This document shows positions 8,477 through 16,562 of a stretch of 36,100 nucleotides of DNA, piece after piece. How positions within the stretch are numbered: position 1 is the first letter of the stretch; each line of letters begins with the position of its first letter. Source of the stretch: Amazonocrinis nigriterrae CENA67 (GTDB lineage: Bacteria; Cyanobacteriota; Cyanobacteriia; Cyanobacteriales; Nostocaceae); NCBI RefSeq assembly GCF_016056305.1, contig NZ_JAECZC010000065.1, positions 1 through 36,100 on the forward strand, in the 5' to 3' direction. Under the pieces are notes generated by a model. That model did no database searches. It had not been told where the DNA came from and saw only the letters and a program-made list of their open reading frames with translations. The position numbers and the translations under genes were made by a program.

Positions 8477-9337
8477 AAGCGGGCTACCATTTATGTCTGT
8501 AATGTATCTCATGACGATGGCTTACTGAGATTGTTTCTGAATGTTTTCAAACGTGACTTTAGTCATATTCCGAAGCAAGTTGTTTCTGACACAAGGAATA
8601 TGTCTAATTTATTGTAAGGATTCAGGTCTAAACTCAAGGTATTAAAGATGAGGTCTGCACAACAGGGTTAACTTTAGCTCTTGTTGTACAAGTCAGTAGC
8701 TTCGTAAGATTATTCATTTTGGAGCGATCGCCCTAACTACCACTTTGCTACAGTTATCTTCAGCCATTCATTATATTTGTCGTTTATTTTTGCTTCTTGA
8801 ACAGTAAATATTGAGTATGGGAGGCAAAAAGCGGCGTGGATGTTCCTCCCGCTTCATTGCCTTTGTGTTACGGCTATGCAAAGATTTGGGAGTTTAAGAG
8901 AGTAAGGATTAGCCGTAAAGCACCTAATATATATGGTGGGCTAAGCGTTGCTATAACGCACCCTACAATTTAAGATTTAATAATTTGGATATAATGCGGA
9001 TATTTTCGGAATATCAGCGGTAATCAGCTGAAAATATTGTATTAAGGGACATAATTAAGTTAATATACAGAAATATTTTGCATATTATGTTTCATCGCGT
9101 TCTCGTCGAGCATAATAACTTAGATTTGAAGGAGTTACTTCTGAAAAAGCTAGAGTGCTTAAATTCTGAAGGAGAGCCGTTTTATAGTGCAGTTCAATTA
9201 TTACAAAGTACTGAGAACGATCAAATCAAAATTACCTCATAAGTTAGGTTGAGGCACAAAAGCTAACAGTTACAAACTTTTGTCTGCTTAAGCTGGTGAG
9301 ACAATGCTTTGAAGATGAGGATAGGTGAGCGTTTGTT
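8477..9337. other. Long intergenic region, AT-rich
   Basis: About 860 bp. It contains one HIP1 site (near 8725), a weak copy of the dispersed repeat ending in TAACGCACCC (8935-8966), and a possible small frame at 9087-9242 listed separately. The rest has no recognisable gene, RNA or array. Confidence 0.5.
9087..9242 (+). CDS. Possible small protein of 51 aa
   Basis: An ATG-started frame of 51 codons beginning MFHRVLVEHNNLDLKELLLKK. It has no good Shine-Dalgarno and is not recognised. Its amphipathic, Leu/Lys/Glu-rich first half could be real or the remnant of a longer gene. It lies about 95 bp before the first toxin-antitoxin module. Weak support. Confidence 0.2.
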   Translation: MFHRVLVEHNNLDLKELLLKKLECLNSEGEPFYSAVQLLQSTENDQIKITS

Positions 9338-9562
9338 ATGGACTATCAACACATTATTACAATTGAGCCTGGAAAGCGCAGTGGCAAGCCATGTATTAGG
9401 GGAATGCGGATTACAGTATATGACATCTTAGAATATTTGGCAGGCGGTATGACCGAAGCAGAGATTCTGGAAGATTTTTCTGAACTCACTTCGGAAGACA
9501 TCAAAGCTTGTCTTGCTTTTGCAGCAGATCGCGAGAAAAAGTTATTTGTGGTATCGCTGTGA
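9338..9562 (+). CDS. DUF433 antitoxin
   Basis: A 74-aa protein of the DUF433 family (VapB-like winged HTH). The family hallmarks are visible: IEPGKRSGKPCIRGMRITVYDILEYLAGGMTEAEIL (residues 10-45), then a short acidic segment and the second helix pair. DUF433 proteins are typically encoded directly upstream of a DUF5615 PIN-like toxin, and that is the arrangement here: its TGA overlaps the GTG start of the next gene by four bases (GTGA). It probably neutralises the toxin and represses the operon. Confidence 0.88.
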   Translation: MDYQHIITIEPGKRSGKPCIRGMRITVYDILEYLAGGMTEAEILEDFSELTSEDIKACLAFAADREKKLFVVSL

Positions 9563-9891
9563 AACTGCTATTGGATGAAAACCTATCAGACCGAATTATT
9601 AATTGTATTGTCGATTTATATCCTAATTCAGAGCATGTTAAAGCTTTAGGAATGACAAATACTGATGATGCAGTTATCTGGGAATATGCAAAGACAAATG
9701 ATTTTGTGATTGTTTCCAAAGATTCTGATTTTCACCAGCGCAGTTTACTTTATGGTTATCCACCCAAGTTTATTTACCTTCGTATTGGCAATAGTCCAAC
9801 ATCGCAGATTATTGAAATTTTGAGAGATAATTTTGACACGCTCATTCGATTTCAAAATAGCGAAACGGAAAGTATTTTGGTGTTAGCGTAG
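9559..9891 (+). CDS. DUF5615 PIN-like toxin
   Basis: A 110-aa PIN-like nuclease candidate. The GTG at 9559 is chosen because it overlaps the antitoxin stop and gives the family N-terminus MKLLLDENLSD; the frame stays open 17 codons further upstream inside the antitoxin gene. Likely metal-binding acids are D6/E7 (LLDENLS), D36-D37 (MTNTDDAVIWEYA) and D55/D57 (IVSKDSDFHQR). The family is predicted to cleave RNA, by analogy with VapC. With the preceding DUF433 gene it forms a complete two-gene module. Nothing looks truncated. Confidence 0.88.
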   Translation: MKLLLDENLSDRIINCIVDLYPNSEHVKALGMTNTDDAVIWEYAKTNDFVIVSKDSDFHQRSLLYGYPPKFIYLRIGNSPTSQIIEILRDNFDTLIRFQNSETESILVLA

Positions 9892-9956
9892 TTGGTGTAA
9901 TTCAATTGAGTGTGGAAGAACCTACAGAGTACCTTCGACCATAGGAGCATTCTATA

Positions 9957-10184
9957 TTGCTACAAGAATTAAAGGAGCAAGTCTTAAAGTTAACACCAAG
10001 CGATCGCCTGGCATTAGTGAGCGCTATCATTGAGTCCTTACAAGATACACAAATTTCTGAGCCTGAGCGCTATAGCGCGGTTAAACGGATGCAAGGCTTG
10101 TTAAAAACAGACCAGCCAGCACCGACTGATGAAGAGGTCGCTGCAATGTTAGAACAGCGACGCTTGGACAAGTATCTCCAATGA
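9957..10184 (+). CDS. Antitoxin of a PIN-type module, TTG start
   Basis: A 75-aa, mostly helical, charged protein. The start is TTG, with TAGGAGC about ten bases upstream; no ATG occurs before residue 45. It begins MLQELKEQVLKLTPSDRLALVSAIIESLQD, a pattern common in small antitoxins of the addiction-module type (seen in proteins paired with PIN or RelE toxins), with a C-terminal tail rich in E and R (EEVAAMLEQRRLDKYLQ) that would wrap the toxin. Its stop overlaps the toxin start (ATGA). The antitoxin role is inferred from this coupling. Confidence 0.75.
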   Translation: MLQELKEQVLKLTPSDRLALVSAIIESLQDTQISEPERYSAVKRMQGLLKTDQPAPTDEEVAAMLEQRRLDKYLQ

Positions 10185-10609
10185 GAATTTTAATTGATAC
10201 CAATATTGTTTTAGATTTTATGTTGCAGCGAGAGCCATTTTTCCAAGATGCGGAACTGTTGTTTCAGGAAATTGATTCTGATAGTGTTCTTGGATATGTG
10301 ACAGCGACAACACTTACACATATTTTTTATGTTTCCCGAAGACACACCCGCAGCATTGACAAAGCACGACAAGCTGTTTCAGAAACGCTGACTGCTATGG
10401 TAATTTGTCCCGTTAATCGAGGCCTGTTGGAATCAGCGTTCGCGTCTGGTTTAGCTGATTTTGAAGATGCTGTTCAAATTGCTTGTGCTGTTGCTCAAGG
10501 GTTAGATACTATTTTAACACGCGATACACAAGGTTTTTTGAACTCATCCATACCCATTTTGTCAATTAATCAGTTATTACAGCGGTTGGAGGCGGAAGAT
10601 AGCGATTAG
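10181..10609 (+). CDS. PIN-domain toxin (VapC-like)
   Basis: A 142-aa PIN-domain ribonuclease candidate, full length. The acidic residues of the fold are present: D6 in LIDTNIVLDFML, E/D95-96 in LADFEDAVQIACA and D115 in ILTRDTQGF, all conserved in the PIN_3 type. VapC toxins cleave tRNA or rRNA when freed from their antitoxin. Translation is coupled to the antitoxin by a four-base overlap. This is the second TA module within 1.3 kb, only 65 bp after the DUF433/DUF5615 pair, but its sequence is unrelated to that pair beyond the PIN fold. Confidence 0.87.
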   Translation: MRILIDTNIVLDFMLQREPFFQDAELLFQEIDSDSVLGYVTATTLTHIFYVSRRHTRSIDKARQAVSETLTAMVICPVNRGLLESAFASGLADFEDAVQIACAVAQGLDTILTRDTQGFLNSSIPILSINQLLQRLEAEDSD

Positions 10610-10909
10610 TTAGGTGGAAGGCAAAGATGGCGATCATATTGTCAAATTGTCGCAAACTTAGAGAAGCAAAAACTCAGTTTGCTTCCTACTGTCCCAACAA
10701 AGTAAATAGCTAGTAACCACCCAGGAGTTATATTTTTTCCAAACAAGAGCAAAATAATTTGCCTAACATAAAAAACTTGCTCATAATATTGTTAATTTTC
10801 GTAAAATTGCAGTCTTCAGGACTAGAAACCTGATAGACACCTAGCTAAACTATCAAGAGTGCATCTGTACTGCTAGTTAATAAAACCTAGATGTGGCGCT
10901 ATAGCCTCA
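10610..10909. other. Intergenic region before sbcC
   Basis: Three hundred bases, AT-rich. I see no gene, RNA or repeat array. It should contain the sbcC promoter, but no convincing -35/-10 pair stands out. Confidence 0.5.
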
Positions 10910-13900
10910 ATGATCCCAGTACAACTTATCCTCAAAAACTTCCTTAGTTACCGTGATGCAACTTTAGATTTTCGTGGTTTGCATACGGCTTGTATTTGTG
11001 GTTCCAATGGTGCAGGTAAATCTTCTTTACTCGAAGCAATTACCTGGGCAATTTGGGGTGAAAGTCGCGCCACTGCTGAAGATGACGTGATTCATTCGGG
11101 CGCAAAAGAAGTTAGGGTAGATTTCACTTTCCAAATTAACGAACACAAATATCGGGTAATTCGCACGCGTGTGCGGGGTGCGAGTAGTGTCTTGGAGTTG
11201 CAAATAGAAACACCCTCTGGCTTTCGCGCCCTCACTGGTAAGGGTGTCAGAGCAACACAAGATTTGATTTTAGAACACATCAAACTCGATTACGATACTT
11301 TTATTAATTCTGCTTACCTGCGTCAAGGGCGTGCGGATGAATTCATGCTCAAGCGCCCCAGCGAACGCAAGGAAATTTTAGCGGAGTTGTTGAAACTTAA
11401 TCAATACGATGATTTGGAAGAACGAGCAAAAGAATCCTCACGTCAGTTCAAAGCTAGGGCTGAAGAATTAGAGCGTTCTTTGGAATCAATTAAAATTCAG
11501 TTGCAACAACGTGAGGTGACACAAGCACAAAGAGCAGAGTTAGAAGCTGAACTTAATCAATTACAGCAAGTACAAGCCTTTGAAAATATTCAATTACAAA
11601 GTTTACAAGTTGTCCAGCACCAGCGACAAAATTGGGAACAACAACTCAGCTTTGTCAGACAACAATACCAGAATTTGACTCAAGATGGCGATCGCCTGCA
11701 ACAAGAGTATGCAGCAGCCAAATCTCAGCTAGCAGATTTAGAGACCATTTTAAATCAGGAAACTGAAATTAAAAACGGCTACGCTCAATACCAAAGTCTG
11801 CAATCTCAAGAAGAAGCGTTTGCGGCTAAATTTGAAGAATACACCCGCGCCACAGGGCTGCGTCAACAAAAGCAACAGCAATTAACCAAACAAATTCACG
11901 AAATTGAACGCCAACTACAACAAGTCCAAGGACAATTAGCAGCCTTGCAGCAGCAAGAGCAAGAAATTCAGCAAACTCTTAGCAAATCAGGTGAAGTAGA
12001 AGCTGGTTTAGCACAACTAGCCGCAGCGCGTCGCCGAGTTCATCAACTCGATGAACTGCAAATGCAAGTCAGTCCGTTGTTGCAACAGCGGCAAAATTTA
12101 CAAAGTCAATTACATCGCGTGGAAGCAAATTTAAAAGCTAGGCTAGAACAGTTACAAACCACAGAGAACCAACTCCAACGTTCTTCACGTCGTCAACCGC
12201 AACTGCAACAAGCAGTCATGGAAGTGGGGATACAAATTGAACAGATGGAGAAAGACCGAGTTTATCTGCAACGAGTCCAAGAAAAAGGACACGAAAGGCG
12301 ACACTTTATCGAACGTCTACAAGCCCAGCAACGTGAATATGAAAGGTTTTTGGGAGAACTGGATCAAAAACTGCAAATGCTTCGCAACCCCGATGCAATT
12401 TGCCCTTTGTGTGAGCGTCCTTTGGATGAACATCACTGGAATCGCGTGGTAGACAAAACCAAAACCGAGTACCAAGATACTGAAGGGCAATTGTGGGTGT
12501 TTCGAGAACAGATGGCAGTATCAGACCGAGAAATTCAGCTATTAAGGCAGGAATATCGAGAAATATCGCAAAAATTAGCAGCTTATGACACTCTCCGCGA
12601 ACAAAGGGGGCAATTAGCAGCACAACTCGAATCTACCACCGATGCCGAACAACAGCTACAACAACTCGCTGCCGAAAAACAATATTTAGAGCGATCGCTA
12701 CAAGTTGGCGATTATGCACCAGTTCAACAAGCTGAACTACGGCAACTAGAAGAATATCTGCAACAACTGAATTATAATGAACAAGACCATGCCCTCGCTC
12801 GCAGTGAAGTTGAACGCTGGCGATGGGCAGAAATCAAACAAGGGCAAATTAAAGATGCGAACAAGCGTCTAGCTATGTTATCAGCCCGAAAACCAGAATT
12901 ACAAGCTCAAATTGCTCAATTACAAACCAAAATCCAGCAAGAGCAAACTGATTCTGAATGTGCTAGACAAATCGCCGCTCTTGAACATCATATTGCCGAG
13001 ATTGGGTATAGTTCAGACCAGCATAACAATATTCGCATGGCTGTGCGTCAAAATCAAGTTTGGCAATTGCGTTATCAACAACTTTTGTCAGCCGAGCAGC
13101 AATATCCGCAATTGCAAACGAGATTACAAGAGTTAGAGTCATCCATTGCTGACAGACTCACAGAGCGGCAAAAACTCGCTACCCAAATCGACAGCATTGT
13201 CCAACAGCTAGCCCAAACAGCCAACCCAACAGAGCAAATTCAAGTTTTAGAGGAGCAACTGCAAACACGCAGACGACAACTAGACGAACAAATAGCCAAG
13301 TTGGGGCGTTTAGAACAGCTAGCTCACCAACTGGAAACCTTGCAAACTCAATACGAACAACAGCAACAACAACTACAAGCTTGCAAACGAGAATATCGAG
13401 TTTATCAGGAATTAGCGCAGGCATTTGGTAAAAATGGCATCCAAGCTTTGATGATAGAGAATGTATTGCCTCAACTGGAAGCAGAGACAAATCAACTCTT
13501 GTCACGATTGAGTGCTAACCAGTTACATGTACAATTTATTACTCAAAAATCTGGGCGGAGTGGCAAATCTACCAAGAAAAATGCCAAGCTCATCGATACT
13601 CTCGATATTTTAATTGCCGATGCCAGAGGCACGCGAGCTTATGAAACTTACTCTGGTGGAGAAGCCTTTAGAATTAACTTTGCCATCCGTTTAGCCTTAG
13701 CAAAACTATTGGCACAACGGGCGGGTGCGGCGTTGCAATTGTTGATTGTGGATGAAGGCTTTGGTACACAGGATGCAGAAGGATGCGATCGCTTGATTGC
13801 GGCGATAAATGCGATCGCCTCTGATTTTGCCTGCATCCTCACAGTTACCCACATGCCTCACCTCAAAGAAGCCTTCCAAGCTCGTATTGAGGTGAATAAA

Positions 13901-13936
13901 ACTCAGCAAGGTTCGCAGTTACATCTATTAATTTAA
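10910..13936 (+). CDS. sbcC: Exonuclease subunit SbcC (Rad50-like SMC ATPase)
   Basis: A 1008-aa DNA-repair ATPase that works with the SbcD nuclease on hairpins and double-strand ends. The N-terminal ATPase half has Walker A at 31-39 (GSNGAGKSS) and a Q-loop region (FINSAYLRQGRADEF). Two long Gln-rich coiled-coil arms flank a zinc hook with CPLC at 498-501, through which two molecules dimerise. The C-terminal half has the ABC signature YSGGEAFR (from 914) and Walker B LLIVDEGFG (944-952), then the H-loop THMPH. Length and order match the family. sbcD is not in this window, which is common in cyanobacteria. The stop codon abuts a relic of mobile element A. Confidence 0.96.
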   Translation: MIPVQLILKNFLSYRDATLDFRGLHTACICGSNGAGKSSLLEAITWAIWGESRATAEDDVIHSGAKEVRVDFTFQINEHKYRVIRTRVRGASSVLELQIETPSGFRALTGKGVRATQDLILEHIKLDYDTFINSAYLRQGRADEFMLKRPSERKEILAELLKLNQYDDLEERAKESSRQFKARAEELERSLESIKIQLQQREVTQAQRAELEAELNQLQQVQAFENIQLQSLQVVQHQRQNWEQQLSFVRQQYQNLTQDGDRLQQEYAAAKSQLADLETILNQETEIKNGYAQYQSLQSQEEAFAAKFEEYTRATGLRQQKQQQLTKQIHEIERQLQQVQGQLAALQQQEQEIQQTLSKSGEVEAGLAQLAAARRRVHQLDELQMQVSPLLQQRQNLQSQLHRVEANLKARLEQLQTTENQLQRSSRRQPQLQQAVMEVGIQIEQMEKDRVYLQRVQEKGHERRHFIERLQAQQREYERFLGELDQKLQMLRNPDAICPLCERPLDEHHWNRVVDKTKTEYQDTEGQLWVFREQMAVSDREIQLLRQEYREISQKLAAYDTLREQRGQLAAQLESTTDAEQQLQQLAAEKQYLERSLQVGDYAPVQQAELRQLEEYLQQLNYNEQDHALARSEVERWRWAEIKQGQIKDANKRLAMLSARKPELQAQIAQLQTKIQQEQTDSECARQIAALEHHIAEIGYSSDQHNNIRMAVRQNQVWQLRYQQLLSAEQQYPQLQTRLQELESSIADRLTERQKLATQIDSIVQQLAQTANPTEQIQVLEEQLQTRRRQLDEQIAKLGRLEQLAHQLETLQTQYEQQQQQLQACKREYRVYQELAQAFGKNGIQALMIENVLPQLEAETNQLLSRLSANQLHVQFITQKSGRSGKSTKKNAKLIDTLDILIADARGTRAYETYSGGEAFRINFAIRLALAKLLAQRAGAALQLLIVDEGFGTQDAEGCDRLIAAINAIASDFACILTVTHMPHLKEAFQARIEVNKTQQGSQLHLLI

Positions 13937-13953
13937 TGTGAGTTCGACAAATT
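13937..13953. repeat. Relic of element A terminus
   Basis: TGTGAGTTCGACAAATT directly after the sbcC stop matches the terminal inverted repeat of element A at 21741-21893 (ACGTGAGTTCGA inwards). Only one end is recognisable here. Confidence 0.5.
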
Positions 13954-14042
13954 CAAAAATATCTAGACGCAAGGCTGAGAGGTTATATAGGACTCATATT
14001 TGAGTTCTGAACAAAACTCAGTACACTTTTATTCCTTCTTAC

Positions 14043-14070
14043 TGTTCCCCGTTCCCTGTTCCCCGTTCCC
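14043..14070. repeat. Heptad tandem repeat (YGTTCCC)4
   Basis: Four 7-bp units alternating TGTTCCC and CGTTCCC, another member of the STRR class. No gene overlaps it. Confidence 0.8.
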
Positions 14071-14108
14071 TTCCTACGCAAATGTTTTCAGGAATCAAAT
14101 CGGATTCC

Positions 14109-14222
14109 TATATCATGTTCGGTTAATCAGTTATGATTCCCACAGTCATTGCACCCCACCCCTTAATCCCCTCCCCGTCAACGGGGAGGGGAAACAAAGC
14201 GTAGCTTTGGTGGGGTGGGGTT
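14109..14222. mobile_element. Degenerate copy of miniature element B
   Basis: Roughly 114 bp that align with element B at 21894-22032: same left end (TATATCATGTTCGGTTAATC), then the C/G-rich core in which CCCCTCCCCGT pairs with ACGGGGAGGGG, and the same GGTGGGGTGGGG run. The right terminal repeat is missing or too diverged to see. No coding capacity. Confidence 0.65.
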
Positions 14223-14293
14223 ATTTTTTTGATTTATGCAAGAAGTCTATTGACCGCCTTTTAATCACAGCCATCAGCCATCAGTCATCAGGA

Positions 14294-14335
14294 GCCAGTG
14301 CGTTGGACGGCTCTGCCGGCAGCCGCGCAACTGGC
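14294..14335. repeat. Palindromic dispersed repeat
   Basis: GCCAGTGCG pairs with CGCAACTGGC around an inner GGCT/AGCC stem. A related unit with the same ends (GCCAGCGCG ... GCGACTGGCG) occurs at 14995-15076, so ssrA sits between two copies. REP-like, non-coding. Confidence 0.55.
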
Positions 14336-14395
14336 GTTCATCAGTCAACACGATTTTTATGTGGAACAGCCTAACACATTTCAAAAACGGCGTAT

Positions 14396-14401
14396 TATAA
14401 T
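14396..14401 (+). promoter_or_regulatory. -10 element of ssrA
   Basis: A perfect TATAAT hexamer 18 bp before the mature tmRNA 5' end. No good -35 hexamer is seen at 16-18 bp spacing, so this is a partial promoter call. Confidence 0.5.
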
Positions 14402-14418
14402 TGAAGTATGAAGCACAT

Positions 14419-14804
14419 GGGTCCGTAACGGTTTCGACAGGTTGGCGAACGCTGCTCTGTGATTCAGGTCGAGAGTGAGTCATCTCTCGGAAATCCAAGG
14501 CTCAAAAAAAAAGTAAATGCGAATAACATCGTAAAATTTGCTCGTAAGGAAGCCCTAGTAGCTGCCTAATAGCCTCTTATAGGTTCGAGCGTCTCTAGTT
14601 TGACTCCGTTAAGGATTAGAGACCAACCCCAACGGATGCTCTAGCAAGTATTCTCTGATTGACTTGCTAGCTAAGACTTAATCAGAGCATCCTACGTTCG
14701 GGATAATGAACGATTCCCGCCTTGAGGGTCAGATAGGCTAAACCTGTGAATGAGTGGAGGGTCAATACCCAATTTGGACAGCAGTTCGACTCTGCTCGGA
14801 TCCA
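14419..14804 (+). ncRNA. ssrA: Transfer-messenger RNA (tmRNA)
   Basis: Rescues stalled ribosomes together with SmpB and tags the incomplete protein for proteolysis. One-piece form. The 5' end GGGTCC pairs with GGATCC at the 3' end to make the acceptor stem; the T-loop is GTTCGAC, and CCA is not encoded (CTA follows the discriminator). The tag frame runs 14519-14569 and encodes A-NNIVKFARKEALVAA followed by TAA, a standard cyanobacterial tag ending in the ALVAA degron. Pseudoknot-forming segments follow the tag, including a long pairing of GGATGCTCTAGC-side with AATCAGAGCATCC. A strong terminator lies 65 bp downstream. Confidence 0.97.
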
Positions 14805-14869
14805 CTAAAAACACTAAAAATCCAATCTGCATTCATTACCCCCTTGATGCAGTAGTAGAAAACCAAAAG

Positions 14870-14899
14870 TGAGAGCAGAAATTTCTGCTCTCATTTTTT
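14870..14899 (+). terminator. Rho-independent terminator of ssrA
   Basis: A perfect 24-bp palindrome at 14870-14893 (TGAGAGCAGAAA and its complement) followed by six T residues. The clearest intrinsic terminator in the window. Confidence 0.92.
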
Positions 14900-14994
14900 G
14901 ATTGAACACAACAGTATATAGCTCAATACGGTTCAGTTAAGACTAAAACTTTTTGTCAAAGTCAATTTTTTTAACGTAGACGCGTAAGCGGTGA

Positions 14995-15076
14995 GCCAGC
15001 GCGGTCTTGGGGGTTCTCCCCCAATCCCCACTCCCTTTCGGTCGTGGGGGCCCCGAGTCCCCCATGAGCGACTGGC
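14995..15076. repeat. Palindromic dispersed repeat with G/C-rich core
   Basis: Ends GCCAGCGCG and GCGACTGGCG enclose runs such as GGGGG, CCCCC and GGGGGCCCC that can fold into several hairpins. It shares its ends with the unit at 14294-14335. The following stretch to about 15125 is also of a repetitive, non-coding type. Confidence 0.55.
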
Positions 15077-15208
15077 GAACCCGAAGGGCTTGCCGCAGGC
15101 TACCGCCAAGAACGCACTGGACGCAAACAGAAGAAAGAAATGCTTAACTGAACTGTATTGGTATATAGCTAATGGGTTTCCAAAAAATAAATTATTCCAG
15201 TCTGGTAG

Positions 15209-15239
15209 GGTGCGTTAGGACTATCGTCCATAACGCACC
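15209..15239. repeat. Perfect hairpin GGTGCGTTA/TAACGCACC
   Basis: A 9-bp perfect inverted repeat with an inner GGAC/GTCC stem. The same TAACGCACC end recurs near 8954-8963, marking it as a dispersed cyanobacterial palindrome. It lies about 100 bp past the stop of the convergent TPR gene. Confidence 0.65.
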
Positions 15240-15337
15240 GCCAGAGATTTGCAGTGCTATACTCTCGCCGATAACTACAAAACTGATAACTGATGACTAT
15301 TTACTGTGAATATTGGGATATTTTGTTACTTGAAAGC

Positions 15338-16414
15338 CTAATTACTAGCATGATTTACAAAGACGAGTCCACTATATAGCTGAAAAGCTGAGTCCCAATT
15401 AGTTTCTTCTCTACGAAACAGGTGAATGTGAGACTTGATCTGACTTAGCATTTCTGTTTGATCTAATACTGTCTGTGCAAAACAAGCAAAATCAGACCAG
15501 ATCTTAGCTTGAGGCAATTTTTGGTCAATCCAGCCAAGTAAATGATTCCAATTAATTCTGATTGTATTTTGGCTAGCTTGAGGAGTGATTTCTACACCTT
15601 GCTGAAATTCGTAGCCGTTGTCATAAAGTCGCAAAATGCAACGTCTACCAGGTAGGTGTAAATCATAAAATTGTACATAGTCTTGGGTTTGGGTTTTGCG
15701 TTCTAGTTTATGATGGGCATCAACATCTACAACTTCCTCAAAAATTGGCAGTAGTCCTAGAACGCGTGCTTTGACTTCTGACCATTCAAAAGTTAGCGAA
15801 CCAAGTTGATTTGCTTCATTGCGACAAACAACAGTTGCTTTGAGGTCAGATTCTGAGAAATATTGGACTTGAAAAACTTGAATTTGCTGAATGGCTGTTA
15901 TCGAAGTCCAGAAACAAGGAATTTCAGCTTTCTGTAGCTGCGTACCATAAAATTTTAGTTCTCCTACCTGTCCAGTGCGGTATAACCTCCAGCCGCGACT
16001 TGGTAGTACCAGCCTTGCTGTGTAGGGGTCTAGCTGCATAATCTGAGCAAATTTCGGTGCAGCTATGGTTTTTAGTTCGTTGCTGAGAGGTTCTAAGACT
16101 AGCACCCCAAGTTCAGTATTGCTAGGTTCAGCCGTGGCTTTGGCGATCGCTCTTTGTTTTTCTTCTTGCTCAATTTCTTGCAGCCTTTGCAAACCTTGAC
16201 GTGCTTGCGTCACTATCTTAGTGTTAGTTGTATTTCGCAGCAGATGGCGATAAATTTTTTCAGCATCTTGGTGCTTTTGGGATACTTCATGCAGCCTTCC
16301 CAGATAAAATTGCACCCAAGGATTATCCGGTGATTCTTTTAACAGCTGTTTGAGTAATTTAGCAGCTGTGTGATAGTCTTTACGCTCAAAGGCAATAGCC
16401 ACTTGCTCAATCAT
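15338..16414 (-). CDS. TPR-containing protein of unknown function
   Basis: A 358-aa soluble protein from the ATG at 16414 (a GTG one codon earlier is also in frame). The N-terminal ~75 residues contain two tetratricopeptide repeats (AFERKDYHTAAKLLKQLLKESPDNPWVQFYLGRL, then HQDAEKIYRHLLRN). A charged linker (EIEQEEKQRAIAKA) leads to a mixed alpha/beta region of about 250 residues that I do not recognise. It looks like a conserved cyanobacterial hypothetical; the TPR part suggests protein-protein contact. It reads in the same direction as rsmE upstream, with about 150 bp between them. Confidence 0.75.
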   Translation of the reverse strand: MIEQVAIAFERKDYHTAAKLLKQLLKESPDNPWVQFYLGRLHEVSQKHQDAEKIYRHLLRNTTNTKIVTQARQGLQRLQEIEQEEKQRAIAKATAEPSNTELGVLVLEPLSNELKTIAAPKFAQIMQLDPYTARLVLPSRGWRLYRTGQVGELKFYGTQLQKAEIPCFWTSITAIQQIQVFQVQYFSESDLKATVVCRNEANQLGSLTFEWSEVKARVLGLLPIFEEVVDVDAHHKLERKTQTQDYVQFYDLHLPGRRCILRLYDNGYEFQQGVEITPQASQNTIRINWNHLLGWIDQKLPQAKIWSDFACFAQTVLDQTEMLSQIKSHIHLFRREETNWDSAFQLYSGLVFVNHASN

Positions 16415-16562
16415 CACTTATACCATTTTGGATTTTAGATTTTGGATTGTTAAAGACTTGTTGGTAATGCTTTTAAAGCTTCATCTGTGGCTATTGTTGT
16501 TCAATTGTTCAAGTTTAGGGAAAGATTAAACCTGAGCTAAACCGTATTCAGTTATAAATCAT

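Larger units (their letters stand above)
14900..15337. other. Intergenic region after ssrA
   Basis: About 440 bp between the ssrA terminator and the TPR gene, made mostly of the two dispersed palindromes listed separately. A frame of 75 codons crosses the first of them but consists of repeat sequence and is not accepted as a gene. Confidence 0.5.

Noticed and set aside
14000-14374. Open frame of 124 codons after sbcC
   Set aside because: It runs through a heptad array, element B and a palindromic repeat; composition is low-complexity and no ribosome site or domain is seen.
14991-15218. Open frame of 75 codons after ssrA
   Set aside because: Made of dispersed palindromic repeat sequence.
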